From assembly GCA_934501115.1 (NCBI GenBank), contig CAKSTO010000005.1, forward strand, positions 1 to 57,282: 57,282 bases of DNA, read 5' to 3'. Shown piece after piece: positions 17,788 through 26,342 of this stretch. The DNA is from an uncultured Faecalibacterium sp. (GTDB lineage Bacteria; Bacillota; Clostridia; Oscillospirales; Ruminococcaceae). A program made the position numbers and the translations under genes. The notes under the pieces are model-generated. The model saw only the letters and a list, made by a program, of their open reading frames with translations, made no database searches and was not told the DNA's origin. Position 1 is the stretch's first letter. Each line of letters opens with the position of its first letter.

Positions 17788-17816
17788 TTGAAGAAAATCA
17801 CAAAATAGTGTATTAT
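17788..17816 (+). promoter_or_regulatory. Promoter of glnS
   Basis: TTGAAG (17788-17793), 17 bases, TATTAT (17811-17816), about 50 bases ahead of the glnS start. Confidence 0.65.
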
Positions 17817-17868
17817 ATACTATTATGGAATATTTGGGCACTCTGTGCCCTTGACAGGGGGAATACTC

Positions 17869-19527
17869 ATGGCAGATAAAAACTTTCTGACCGACATCAT
17901 CGACGCCGATCTGGCCGAAGGAAAGATCAGCGAGATCCACACCCGCTTCCCGCCCGAACCCAACGGCTACCTGCACATTGGCAGTGCCAAGGCCATCTAC
18001 ATCAACTGGTCGATCGCCAACCAGTACGGCGGCAAGTTCAACCTGCGTCTGGACGACACAAACCCCGCCCGCGAGGGTGAGGAGTACGTCAACAGCATCA
18101 TCGAAGATCTGCACTGGCTGGGTGCCGACCCCAACGGCGGCATCTTCTACGGCAGCGACTACTTCGACAAGTGCTATGAGTACGCCGAGAAGCTCATCAA
18201 AGAGGGCAAGGCCTATGTGGACGACCTGACCCGCGACGAAATGCGCGAGTACCGCGGTGCCGATGCCGGCAAGCCCAGCCGTCCTTCTCCGTGGCGCGAC
18301 CGCACCCCGGAAGAAAACCTCGACCTGTTCCGCCGGATGCGTGCCGGTGAGTTCCAGGAGGGCGAAAAGACCCTGCGTGCCAAGATCGATCTGGCCAGCC
18401 CCAACATGAACCTGCGTGACCCGGCCATCTACCGCATCAAGTACGCCGAGCATCACCGTCAGGGCAGCAAGTGGTGCATCTACCCGATGTACGACTTCGC
18501 ACACCCCATTCAGGACGCCATTGAGGGCATCACCCACAGCATGTGCAGTCTGGAATTCGAGAATCACCGTCCGCTGTACAACTGGGTCATCGAGAACATC
18601 TTCGGCACCGCCTTCCCCAAGCAGCGCGAGTTTGCACGCCTGAACATGACCAACACCGTCATGAGCAAGCGCTATCTGCGTGAGCTGGTGGAAATGGGCA
18701 TCGTGGACGGCTGGGACGATCCCCGTATGCCCACCCTGTGCGGCCTGCGCCGCCGCGGCTACACCCCCACCTCCATCTTCACCTTCGTGCGGGAAGCCGG
18801 CATCTCCAAGTCCGACAACCTCATCGACATGCGCCAGCTGGAGGCCTGCATCCGCAGCGAGCTGGATCTGACCGCGCAGCGCCGCATCGCCGTGCTGGAG
18901 CCGGTGAAGCTGATCGTGGACAACTACCCAGAGGACAAGACCGAGTACTTCGACGTAGCCAACAACCCCAATCGCGAGGCAAACGACACCACCACCCGCA
19001 AGGTGGCCTTCACCCGTGAGCTGTGGATCGAAGCCGAGGACTTCGCCGAGGTGCCGCCTCCGAAGTTCAAGCGTCTGACCGTGGGCGGTGAGGTGCGTCT
19101 GATGGGTGCTTACATCGTCAAGTGCGAAAGCGTGGAAAAGAACGCCGACGGCAGCATCGCCGCCATCCACTGCACCGCCGACCTTGAGACCGGCAACGGC
19201 AATCCCGCCGACGGCCGCAAGATCAAGGGCACCATCCACTGGGTCAGTGCCGCCCATGCCGTGGACGCCGAGGTGCGCTTGTACGATAAGCTGTTCACCG
19301 AGGCCAACATGAACGGCATCCCCGAGGGCAGCGACTACAAGGACTATCTGAACCCCGAGAGTGTGGTGGCACGTAAGGGCTGCAAGCTGGAGGAGAGCCT
19401 GAAGGATGCAAAGCCGGGCGAAAAGTTCCAGTTCGTGCGCACCGGCTTCTTTACCCCGGACAGCAAGAACCCGGGCGTGTACAACCGCGTCGTCACCCTG
19501 CGTGACAGCTTCAAGCCTGCGAAGTAA
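17869..19527 (+). CDS. glnS: Glutaminyl-tRNA synthetase
   Basis: 552 aa class I synthetase. The start MADKNF at 17869 follows AGGGGGAATACTC. FPPEPNGYLHIGSAKAI carries the HIGH-type motif at residues 36-39, and VMSKR near 264 is the KMSKS equivalent. The Rossmann catalytic core is followed by the two beta-barrels of the anticodon-binding domain from about residue 340. The FPPEPNGYLHIGHAK-type block and the long C-terminus separate it from GluRS. Many Firmicutes rely on GatCAB for Gln-tRNA; presence of GlnRS here is common in gut clostridia but worth noting. Confidence 0.95.
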   Translation: MADKNFLTDIIDADLAEGKISEIHTRFPPEPNGYLHIGSAKAIYINWSIANQYGGKFNLRLDDTNPAREGEEYVNSIIEDLHWLGADPNGGIFYGSDYFDKCYEYAEKLIKEGKAYVDDLTRDEMREYRGADAGKPSRPSPWRDRTPEENLDLFRRMRAGEFQEGEKTLRAKIDLASPNMNLRDPAIYRIKYAEHHRQGSKWCIYPMYDFAHPIQDAIEGITHSMCSLEFENHRPLYNWVIENIFGTAFPKQREFARLNMTNTVMSKRYLRELVEMGIVDGWDDPRMPTLCGLRRRGYTPTSIFTFVREAGISKSDNLIDMRQLEACIRSELDLTAQRRIAVLEPVKLIVDNYPEDKTEYFDVANNPNREANDTTTRKVAFTRELWIEAEDFAEVPPPKFKRLTVGGEVRLMGAYIVKCESVEKNADGSIAAIHCTADLETGNGNPADGRKIKGTIHWVSAAHAVDAEVRLYDKLFTEANMNGIPEGSDYKDYLNPESVVARKGCKLEESLKDAKPGEKFQFVRTGFFTPDSKNPGVYNRVVTLRDSFKPAK

Positions 19528-19578
19528 AAAGCGGCAGCCGTTCCGCAAATCAGCATCAAGAGGAGCATCCGACCTTTT

Positions 19579-19968
19579 ATGAAGAAAAAACTGACCCGCA
19601 ATGTCATCATCATGGCTGTTGCCACCGTCATCATGGCTGTGGTTCTGAGCCTGTATCTCAAGAGCACCGGCACTGTACCCGCTGCCGACAATGCTGCCAG
19701 TCTGACTGACGGCACCTACACCTCCAGTGCTAAGGGCTATCTGAGTGATGTGGCCGTGACGGTCACCATTACCGGCGGAAAGGTGAGCACCGTTGACATC
19801 GACGCTTCCGGCGAGACCCCCGAGCTGGGCGGCAAAGCCGCCGGAGCGCTGGCAGACCAGCTGGCCAAGTCCGGCTCCACCGTAGGGGTGGACGCCGTGG
19901 CAGGTGCTACCATGACCAGCAGCGCTGTGTTCACCGCCATGGACGACTGCCTGAGTCAGGCGCAATAA
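19579..19968 (+). CDS. FMN-binding domain protein, membrane anchored
   Basis: 129 aa: a single N-terminal membrane segment (residues 8-26, VIIMAVATVIMAVVLSLYL) and an extracytoplasmic FMN_bind domain. The motif AGATMTSSAV (residues 108-117) matches the S/T-GAT-x-T signature in which a Thr carries covalently attached FMN in NqrC/RnfG-like proteins. It may take part in extracellular electron transfer, for which Faecalibacterium is known; no partner flavoprotein or quinone gene is beside it. The ribosome site GAGGAG is rather far (14 bases) from the ATG. It ends ahead of the terminator at 19976. Confidence 0.88.
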   Translation: MKKKLTRNVIIMAVATVIMAVVLSLYLKSTGTVPAADNAASLTDGTYTSSAKGYLSDVAVTVTITGGKVSTVDIDASGETPELGGKAAGALADQLAKSGSTVGVDAVAGATMTSSAVFTAMDDCLSQAQ

Positions 19969-19975
19969 GCATGCA

Positions 19976-20010
19976 AAGACCGACAAGGCTTCGCTTTGCC
20001 GGTCTTTTCT
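19976..20010 (+). terminator. Terminator after the FMN-binding gene
   Basis: AAGACCGACAA and TTTGCCGGTCTT pair around GGCTTCGC with one mismatch, followed by TTCT. Confidence 0.75.
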
Positions 20011-20038
20011 ACAACGGATATCTAGGAGACGAAACGAT

Positions 20039-21490
20039 ATGGGCGCATTATCCAATCTGGAACCGGCATCGGTTTTTCATTATTTTGAAGAGATCTGCAG
20101 CATTCCGCACACCTCTCACCACGAGAAGGCGCTGAGCGACTACTGCGTACAGTTTGCAAGGGAACACGGCCTCACCTGCCGACAGGATGAAATGGGCAAC
20201 CTGCTCATCAAAGCACCTGCCACGCCGGGCTATGAGGACGAGCCGGGGCTGATCCTGCAGGGGCATCTGGACATGGTGGGCGACAAGACCGCCGCCTGCC
20301 CGCTCGACCTCGAAAAGGACGCCATCCAGCTGGTGGTGGACGGCAATTATGTCCGCGCCGAGGGCACTACGCTGGGCGGCGACGACGGCATTGCCGTGGC
20401 CTACGCACTGGCTGTGCTGGACGCCGACGACATCCCCCACCCGGCACTGGAAGTGGTGCTGACCGTCTGTGAAGAGGTGGGTCTGCTGGGTGCATCGGCC
20501 ATGGAGCTTTCCGACCTTGAAGGCCGCCTGCTCCTCAACATCGACTCAGAGGAAGAAGGCGTGCTCACCGCAGGCTGTGCGGGCGGACGCCGCGTCGAGT
20601 GCCATCTGCCCATCACCCGCGCGGCTGTGACCGGCACCGCCGTGAAGGCGGACATCGCGGGGCTTGCGGGAGGGCACTCCGGCACTGAGATCCACAAAGG
20701 CCGCGCCAACGCCATCGCTCTGCTGGGGCGCTACCTGACCCTGCTGTCTGACCACGGTGCAGAGTACGCTGTGCTCACCCTCTCCGGCGGTGCAAAGGAA
20801 AACGTCATCCCGAAAGAAAGCAGCGTTACGCTGGTGCTGCCCGCCGGGATCACCGAAGCCGTGCGCGCTGCCGGGGCAGACTTTGCCGCGCAGATGAAAG
20901 CAGAATTCGGCACTGCTGACCCGGGCATCCGCCTGCAGCTCACCGAGGAGGGCTGCGGCGAATACGATGCGCTGGATGCGGACTCCGCCGAGCGTCTGCG
21001 CAAAGCCCTGCTGCTGATGCCCTGGGGTGTGCAGAGCATGAGCATGGATGTGCCCGGCCTTGTGGAGACCTCGCTGAACCTCGGCGTGGCCGAGATGAGC
21101 GGCACCGAAGCCATCCTGCGGTTTGCCATCCGCAGCTCGGTGCCCTCGGCCAAGGAGCTGCTGAGCTGCAAGGTGCAGTCTCTCACCGAGCTGCTGGGCG
21201 GCAGTGTGCGGTTCCACGGTGACTATCCTGCGTGGGTCTATGCCCGCGAAAGCGCCCTGCGCGACCGCTGCGTCGCTGTGTACAAGGCGCAGTACGGCGA
21301 AAAGCCCCAGATCGTGGCGCTGCATGCGGGTCTGGAATGCGGCATCCTCTCGGGTAAGGTCGATGGGCTGGACTGCATCTCCTTCGGCCCGAACCTGCTC
21401 CACGTCCACACCCCCAACGAGTGCGCCGACATTGCCTCGGTGGCTCGTGTGTGGGAGTACCTGAAGGCGATCCTGGCTTACAAAGCATAA
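20039..21490 (+). CDS. pepD: Aminoacyl-histidine dipeptidase (PepD)
   Basis: 483-aa cytoplasmic M20 metallopeptidase that cleaves dipeptides of broad specificity, including Xaa-His. The start ATG 20039 follows AGGAGACGAAACGAT. Metal-site motifs are seen: GHLDMV (His76, Asp78), TTLGGDDGIAVAYAL with the bridging Asp, CEEVGLLGA with the catalytic Glu, DSEEEG, and a late HAGLECG with the final His. A dimerisation (lid) domain lies between about residues 190 and 390 (GLAGGHSGTEIHKGRANAI). It converges with the dipeptide epimerase gene; together they suggest peptide salvage. Confidence 0.95.
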   Translation: MGALSNLEPASVFHYFEEICSIPHTSHHEKALSDYCVQFAREHGLTCRQDEMGNLLIKAPATPGYEDEPGLILQGHLDMVGDKTAACPLDLEKDAIQLVVDGNYVRAEGTTLGGDDGIAVAYALAVLDADDIPHPALEVVLTVCEEVGLLGASAMELSDLEGRLLLNIDSEEEGVLTAGCAGGRRVECHLPITRAAVTGTAVKADIAGLAGGHSGTEIHKGRANAIALLGRYLTLLSDHGAEYAVLTLSGGAKENVIPKESSVTLVLPAGITEAVRAAGADFAAQMKAEFGTADPGIRLQLTEEGCGEYDALDADSAERLRKALLLMPWGVQSMSMDVPGLVETSLNLGVAEMSGTEAILRFAIRSSVPSAKELLSCKVQSLTELLGGSVRFHGDYPAWVYARESALRDRCVAVYKAQYGEKPQIVALHAGLECGILSGKVDGLDCISFGPNLLHVHTPNECADIASVARVWEYLKAILAYKA

Positions 21491-21671
21491 AACCCTCTCA
21501 GTCACAGCTTGGGCTGTGCCAGATTCCCCCTTTTGTCACCTGCGGTGACATCTTCCCCCGGAGCGGGGGAAGTCGTTCCTCTCAGGGGGAGCTTTCTTTG
21601 TTCTGACTGTAAAGGTGCAAAAAAGCTCCCCCTTTCGGGGGAGCTGCTGAACGAAGTGAAGCTGAGAGGGT
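21491..21671. repeat. Dispersed repeat family 1, copy e
   Basis: Begins AACCCTCTCAG and ends CTGAGAGGGT, perfect inverted ends. It contains ATTCCCCCTTTTGTCACC and CTTCCCCCGGAGCGGGGGAAG, the inverted counterpart of copy b, plus a second hairpin AAAGCTCCCCCTTTCGGGGGAGCTG. It fills the space between the convergent pepD and epimerase genes and its right end runs directly into the epimerase stop codon, so it is well placed to end both transcripts. Confidence 0.8.
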
Positions 21672-22768
21672 CAATCCAGATACTTGATCTTGCCCGGCTC
21701 AATGCCTTTGATGCCGAGACCCGGCTCATCGGAGACGGTGATGTTCTTCTCATTGAACACCGCACCGCCGAGGATGGGATCCTCGCTGCACAGCACAGGG
21801 CCGTCCAGATCCACGCGGGTAATGACCTGCTTGGCGCAGGCCAGATGCACCGCTGCGTTCACGCTGATCTTGGCTTCCAGCATACAGCCGATCATGCACT
21901 CCACGCCGTAGACCTCGGCGGCAGAGGCGATCTTCAGCGCATTGTACAGGCCGCCGCACTTCATCAGCTTGATGTTTACAAGATCGGCCGCGCCCATCTG
22001 CATGATGGTCAGGGCGTCCTGCGGAGAGAACACGCTCTCGTCGGCCAGCACCGGCACATAGGAGCGCTCCGTGACGTATTTCATGCCGTCGAAGTCATGC
22101 GCTTTGACCGGCTGCTCCACGAACTCGATGTCGAGGCCGCGCTCCTGCATCCCGTTCAGGATGCGGACGGCTTCCTTCGGCGTCCATCCCTGATTGGCGT
22201 CGATGCGGATGCAGGTCTCCTTGGGCACAGCGGCGCGGATCGCGCTCAGACGGGCGATATCCTTTTCCGGCTCTTTGCCCACCTTGACCTTCAGGCAGTC
22301 GTAGCCGCGGTCGATGGCGTTCCGTGCGTCGCGCACCATTTCTTCAGGATCATTGACGCTGATGGTGATGTCGGTGACGATAGACTTTCTAGCGCCGCCC
22401 ATCAGCTTATAAACAGGGATCTGATGCAGCTGGCCGTACAGATCCCACAGAGCCATATCCACCGCCGCCTTGGCGCTGGTGTTCTTCTGGATGCAGGCGT
22501 TCAGGGCGATCATCAGGTTTTCAAATTCGTCCACATCCCGGCCGATGATGGTCTTGGCGATATGATCACGGATGGCTCCGATGATGGCACCGGTGGTATC
22601 GCCGGTGATGACGCCGGTGGGGGGAGCCTCACCGTAACCCACCGCGCCGGTGTCGGTGTGGATCTCCACGATCACATCCTCCACGCTGCTGACAGAACGC
22701 AGCGCCGTTTTGAAGGGCACCCGCAGCGGCACCGAGATCATTCCAAGACGAACTGCTGTGATTTTCAT
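21671..22768 (-). CDS. Dipeptide epimerase (L-Ala-D/L-Glu epimerase-like)
   Basis: 365-aa enolase-superfamily enzyme. The start MKITAVRLG at 22768 follows GGGGTAGG; an ORF start at 22921 would run through the promoter region. Capping domain at residues 1-120, then the barrel with CLKVKVGK (catalytic Lys pair near 162-164), metal ligands in IRIDANQGW, EFVEQP and LADES, and the second catalytic Lys in NIKLMKCGG. The DxD-like C-terminal element of dipeptide epimerases appears as LDGPVLCSEDP. The likely role is epimerising L-Ala-D-Glu from peptidoglycan, or a related dipeptide. It diverges from a DUF819 membrane protein and converges with pepD. Confidence 0.9.
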   Translation of the reverse strand: MKITAVRLGMISVPLRVPFKTALRSVSSVEDVIVEIHTDTGAVGYGEAPPTGVITGDTTGAIIGAIRDHIAKTIIGRDVDEFENLMIALNACIQKNTSAKAAVDMALWDLYGQLHQIPVYKLMGGARKSIVTDITISVNDPEEMVRDARNAIDRGYDCLKVKVGKEPEKDIARLSAIRAAVPKETCIRIDANQGWTPKEAVRILNGMQERGLDIEFVEQPVKAHDFDGMKYVTERSYVPVLADESVFSPQDALTIMQMGAADLVNIKLMKCGGLYNALKIASAAEVYGVECMIGCMLEAKISVNAAVHLACAKQVITRVDLDGPVLCSEDPILGGAVFNEKNITVSDEPGLGIKGIEPGKIKYLD

Positions 22769-22901
22769 AGAATACCTACCCCTTTCGATGAAAAAATATT
22801 GCCAGATTATGAAATCTATGGTAACATTGTATACGAAGTTGTCGACGTTGTAAAGACACTTGTCCGCAAAAAATGCATAAATTGGAAAGGGGTTTGGGTT
22901 T
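22769..22901. promoter_or_regulatory. Divergent intergenic region, epimerase / DUF819
   Basis: 133 AT-rich bases between divergent genes, so it must hold promoters for both. It contains ATTGTATACGAAGTTGTCGACG; TTGTATACGA is one or two bases from the palindrome seen at 6101 and 6549, and GTCGAC is palindromic. No clean -35/-10 pair could be fixed. Confidence 0.4.
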
Positions 22902-24065
22902 ATGATCACAAACGGTTTCACCTACATCGCCGTGCTGGTGTTCATCGCCGCACTGCTGGTGTGGCTGCAGCGCTACACGAAATCGAAATTTTTCGACTAC
23001 GCACCGCCTATCGTTCTGCTCTATCTTATCACGATGATCCTCTGCACGCTGGGTGCATGGGATATGGCCGCCACAAAACCGGCTTATTCTGTACTGAAGA
23101 ACAACCTGCTCTATGCCATGATCTTCCTGATGCTGCTTCGCTGCGACATCCGCAAGATCATCAAGCTGGGTCCCAAGATGCTGGGCGGCTTCTTCGCAGC
23201 ATCCTTCTCCATCTCCTTGGGCTTTATCGCTACCTTCGCCATCATGAAGGGTGCGCTGGGCACTGAGGCATGGAAGGCACTGGGTGCCCTGTGCGGCAGC
23301 TGGATGGGCGGCTCCGGCAACATGATCGCCGTGCAGGCCGCTCTGGACATCGGCGAGGGCGACATGGCCTATGCTCTGGTGGTGGACTCCATCGACTACT
23401 CCATCTGGGTCATGTTCCTGCTGTGGGCGATCAATCTGGCTCCCAAGTTCAACAAATGGGTCAAGGCCGACACCTCTACGCTGGATGAGGTCTCCCGCCG
23501 TCTGGAAGAGGACGCAAAGGCCAACGAGGACAAGGCGACCTTCGTCAACCTGATCTTCCTGCTGGGTCTGGCTCTGGTGATCTCTGCCTTCGGTCAGGAC
23601 ATCGGTGCTTCCCTGAACAGTGCAATGCCGTTCCTGGATAAGTCCACCTGGACCGTTCTGCTCATCACGCTGGCCGGTCTGATCGGCGCCGTCACCCCCG
23701 TGGGCCGCATGGCAGGCAGCACCGAGCTGTCCAACCTGCTGCTGTACTCTGTGGTGGCTCTGCTGGCCTCCCGTGCAAGCTTCCTGGAGCTGACCGATGC
23801 TCCCGCATGGATCCTGGCAGGCTTCATGATCCTGGCCATCCACGGCATCGTTCTGGTGCTGCTGGCAAAGATCTTCCACCTCGATATGTTCACCTGCGGT
23901 GTTGCCTCTCTGGCAAACATCGGCGGCTCCGCATCTGCACCCATTCTGGCCGGCGCCTACAGCGGCGCATTGGTTCCCGTCGGCGTCCTGATGGCTCTGA
24001 TGGGCTACGTCATCGGCACGGCAGGCGGCCTGATCACCGCAAATATCATGTCGCTGCTGGCATAA
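22902..24065 (+). CDS. DUF819 family membrane protein (YjcL-like)
   Basis: 387 aa with about ten membrane helices. Conserved features include the early WLQRYTKSKFFDYAPPIVLLYL, the glycine-rich ALCGSWMGGSGNMIAVQ near residue 150 and IGGSASAPILAGAYS near residue 350, two inverted-repeat-like segments typical of DUF819. GAAAGGGG precedes the ATG. The family has no proven function, but it often neighbours dipeptide epimerase genes, as here, so a role in uptake or efflux of small (muro)peptides or their amino acids is plausible. It is terminated at 24080. Confidence 0.88.
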   Translation: MITNGFTYIAVLVFIAALLVWLQRYTKSKFFDYAPPIVLLYLITMILCTLGAWDMAATKPAYSVLKNNLLYAMIFLMLLRCDIRKIIKLGPKMLGGFFAASFSISLGFIATFAIMKGALGTEAWKALGALCGSWMGGSGNMIAVQAALDIGEGDMAYALVVDSIDYSIWVMFLLWAINLAPKFNKWVKADTSTLDEVSRRLEEDAKANEDKATFVNLIFLLGLALVISAFGQDIGASLNSAMPFLDKSTWTVLLITLAGLIGAVTPVGRMAGSTELSNLLLYSVVALLASRASFLELTDAPAWILAGFMILAIHGIVLVLLAKIFHLDMFTCGVASLANIGGSASAPILAGAYSGALVPVGVLMALMGYVIGTAGGLITANIMSLLA

Positions 24066-24079
24066 GTTCCCTGTAACGT

Positions 24080-24120
24080 AAAGGACCGGACACCCCGCGA
24101 GGTGTCCGGTCCTTTTTTTG
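24080..24120 (+). terminator. Terminator after the DUF819 gene
   Basis: AAAGGACCGGACACC and GGTGTCCGGTCCTTT form a perfect stem around CCGCGA, followed by a T run. Confidence 0.93.
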
Positions 24121-24192
24121 TCCGGTGCAGCTGATCCATGTCGGCAAAAGTGTGTCGGAATTGTAAAAGATAAATTATTTTAGCTATTCTTC

Positions 24193-24220
24193 TTGACTTA
24201 TCCGACGATTCAGCTATAAT
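24193..24220 (+). promoter_or_regulatory. Promoter of the fatty acid synthesis operon
   Basis: TTGACT (24193-24198), 16 bases, TATAAT (24215-24220), about 60 bases ahead of acpP. I looked for FapR- or FabT-like palindromes around it and saw none I could support. Confidence 0.8.
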
Positions 24221-24280
24221 GGTCGTGTTCGCATGAAACTTCAAGATTTTTAGATAATAAAACTAAAGGAGAACACTACC

Positions 24281-24508
24281 ATGACGTTTGAGGAAATGAA
24301 GAAGATCGTTGTCGATACCCTGAACTGCGATGAGGACAAGGTGACCATGGAGGCCAGCCTGACCGAAGATCTGGAGGCCGACAGTCTGGACGCTGTGGAG
24401 CTGAACATGGCGCTGGAGGATGCCTGCGGCGTGTCCATCCCGGACGAAGAGCTGGCAAAGCTCAAGACCGTGGGCGACATCTACAATTACATCACCGCAC
24501 ACGTCTGA
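24281..24508 (+). CDS. acpP: Acyl carrier protein
   Basis: 75-aa acidic four-helix carrier. The motif EADSLDAVEL has Ser35 as the 4'-phosphopantetheine site; the transferase AcpS is encoded at 43365. AAAGGAGAA precedes the ATG. It is the first gene of the type II fatty acid operon, right after the promoter at 24193, and is followed 11 bases later by accD. The acp-first order with acc subunits in second place differs from the Clostridium order in which fabH or fabK leads. Confidence 0.96.
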   Translation: MTFEEMKKIVVDTLNCDEDKVTMEASLTEDLEADSLDAVELNMALEDACGVSIPDEELAKLKTVGDIYNYITAHV

Positions 24509-24519
24509 GGAACACGGCA

Positions 24520-25392
24520 ATGAACGATATCCGAGACCTGTTCCCCAGCCGGATGCGGGAGCGCACCTTCCAGCTGAAGGCGAAGCGGGACGCCGGAGCC
24601 GTCTGGCATGAGCCCCAGTTTGTGGAGTGCAAGCAGTGCGGCCGCCGCGCCGCCCGCACCCTGTGGACAAAAAGCCTTTTCGTCTGCCCCAACTGCGGCT
24701 ATCACATGCCCATCGGCGGGTATTACCGCCTCAGTCTGGTGCTGGATCACGGCAGCTTCCGGGAGCTGGACGCTGAACTCAACCCGCAGGACGTACTCGG
24801 CTTTCCCGGTTATCCGGAAAAGCTCTCTGCCGCCCAGAACAAGACCGGCCTGCACGAAGCTGCCGTCACAGCCACCGGCCGCATCGGCGGCGTGGCCTGC
24901 GTGGCCGCCGTGCTGGACAGCCGGTTCTTCATGGGCAGCATGAGCACCGCCGTGGGCGACAAGGTCACCCGCGCCATCGAATACGCCGCTGCAAAGCGGC
25001 TTCCGCTGGTCATTTTCTCGGCCAGCGGCGGTGCCCGGATGCAGGAGGGCATTTTCAGCCTGATGCAGATGGCAAAGACCAGCGCTGCCATCCAGCGCTT
25101 TTCCGCCAAGGGCGGGCTGTACATCAGCGTGCTCACCCACCCCACCACCGGCGGCGTGACGGCCAGCTTTGCCAGCCTTGGCGACATCATGCTGGCAGAA
25201 CCCGGGGCGCTCATCGGCTTTGCCGGCCCCCGCGTCATTGAGCAGACCATCGGCGAAAAGCTGCCCGCCGGGTTCCAGCGCAGCGAGTTCCAGATGGAGC
25301 ACGGCTTTGTGGATCAGGTGGTGCCCCGCAGCCAACTGCGGGATACACTGATCCAGATCCTGCAGCTTCATACCGGAGGGAGACACGAATGA
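24520..25392 (+). CDS. accD: Acetyl-CoA carboxylase carboxyltransferase beta subunit
   Basis: 290 aa. An N-terminal zinc ribbon with CxxC pairs C37-C40 and C56-C59, then a crotonase-fold carboxyltransferase domain with SASGGARMQEG near residue 170 and TTGGVTASFASLGD. Together with AccA it transfers the carboxyl group from carboxybiotin to acetyl-CoA to give malonyl-CoA. The stop overlaps the accA start by 4 bases (ATGA). The biotin carboxyl carrier (AccB) and biotin carboxylase (AccC) partners are not in this operon. Confidence 0.96.
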   Translation: MNDIRDLFPSRMRERTFQLKAKRDAGAVWHEPQFVECKQCGRRAARTLWTKSLFVCPNCGYHMPIGGYYRLSLVLDHGSFRELDAELNPQDVLGFPGYPEKLSAAQNKTGLHEAAVTATGRIGGVACVAAVLDSRFFMGSMSTAVGDKVTRAIEYAAAKRLPLVIFSASGGARMQEGIFSLMQMAKTSAAIQRFSAKGGLYISVLTHPTTGGVTASFASLGDIMLAEPGALIGFAGPRVIEQTIGEKLPAGFQRSEFQMEHGFVDQVVPRSQLRDTLIQILQLHTGGRHE

Positions 25393-26342
25393 TCAAAGAG
25401 ATTTTAGAGCAGCTGGCTCCGCTGGACGCTCAGATCGCTGCGCTGAAAGGCAGCGGCAATGATCTGGACGCCATCACCGCACATGCGTCCGAACTGGCTG
25501 AGCTGGCTGTGGAAGAGGACGAGATCCTGCGCACCTGTGGTACGCTGACCGCGGAAGACCGGGTCTTTCTGGCGCGCCACCCGGAGCGTCCTCACATTGA
25601 CGAGACCGTTTCTGCCCTGTTCACCGATTTCTTCGAGCAGCGGGGTGACCGCCAGTGCAAAGAGGACACTGCCATTCTGGGCGGCGTTGCACGGTTCCAC
25701 GGCATGCCGGTGACCGTCATCGGCCACCGCAAAGGCGCTACGCTGGAGGAAAATCTGGCCTGCAACTTCGGAATGCCCGGTCCAGAAGGCTACCGCAAGG
25801 CACTGCGTCTGATGAAGCAGGCCGAAAAGTTCGGCCGTCCCATCATCACCTTTATCGACACACCGGGTGCTTACCCCGGCAAGGACGCTGAAGAGCGTGG
25901 ACAGGGCGAGGCCATCGCCCGCAATCTGATGGAGATGAGCGGCCTGACCGTGCCGGTCATCGCCGTTGTTACCGGCGAAGGCTCTTCCGGCGGTGCGCTG
26001 GCTCTGGGCGTGGCAAACCACATCCTTATGCTGGAGAACGCAGTCTATTCGGTGCTCAGCCCCGAGGGCTTTGCCAGCATTCTGTGGAAGGATGCTTCCC
26101 GCAGCGGCGAAGCCTGCGAGATGATGAAGCTGACCGCGCAGGATCTGTACCGCGACGGCATCGTAGAGGAAGTGATCCCCGAGCCGGTAGGCGGTGCCCA
26201 GCGCGGGCACGCAGTGCTGTTTGAACATCTGGACGCCGCTCTCCGGGCACACCTGAAGGAGCTGTGCCGCATGAGCGGGAAGCAGCTGGCCGACCAGCGC
26301 TACAAAAAATACCGCCAGATCGGAGAAACGAGGAACGCATGA
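25389..26342 (+). CDS. accA: Acetyl-CoA carboxylase carboxyltransferase alpha subunit
   Basis: 317 aa. The first 70 residues are an alpha-helical extension, followed by the crotonase-fold domain: HRKGATLEENLACNFGMPGPEGYRKALRLM, FIDTPGAYPGKDAEERGQGEAIARNL, and the oxyanion-hole region GEGSSGGALALGVANHILMLENAVYSVLSPEG. It completes the AccA2D2 carboxyltransferase. GGAGGGAGACACGA precedes the start. It is coupled at both ends by ATGA overlaps (accD upstream, fabH downstream). Confidence 0.96.
   Translation: MIKEILEQLAPLDAQIAALKGSGNDLDAITAHASELAELAVEEDEILRTCGTLTAEDRVFLARHPERPHIDETVSALFTDFFEQRGDRQCKEDTAILGGVARFHGMPVTVIGHRKGATLEENLACNFGMPGPEGYRKALRLMKQAEKFGRPIITFIDTPGAYPGKDAEERGQGEAIARNLMEMSGLTVPVIAVVTGEGSSGGALALGVANHILMLENAVYSVLSPEGFASILWKDASRSGEACEMMKLTAQDLYRDGIVEEVIPEPVGGAQRGHAVLFEHLDAALRAHLKELCRMSGKQLADQRYKKYRQIGETRNA

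Noticed and set aside
17719..20055. Minus-strand ORF of 778 codons opposite glnS and the FMN-binding gene
   Set aside because: Antisense to two well supported genes and spans an intergenic region; composition is that of a reverse frame.
21509..22901. Plus-strand frame covering repeat copy e and the epimerase
   Set aside because: Begins in the repeat and reads the epimerase backwards; its C-terminal part belongs to DUF819 in another frame.
24121..24280. FapR or FabT operator before acpP
   Set aside because: No palindrome close to either consensus is visible around the promoter.
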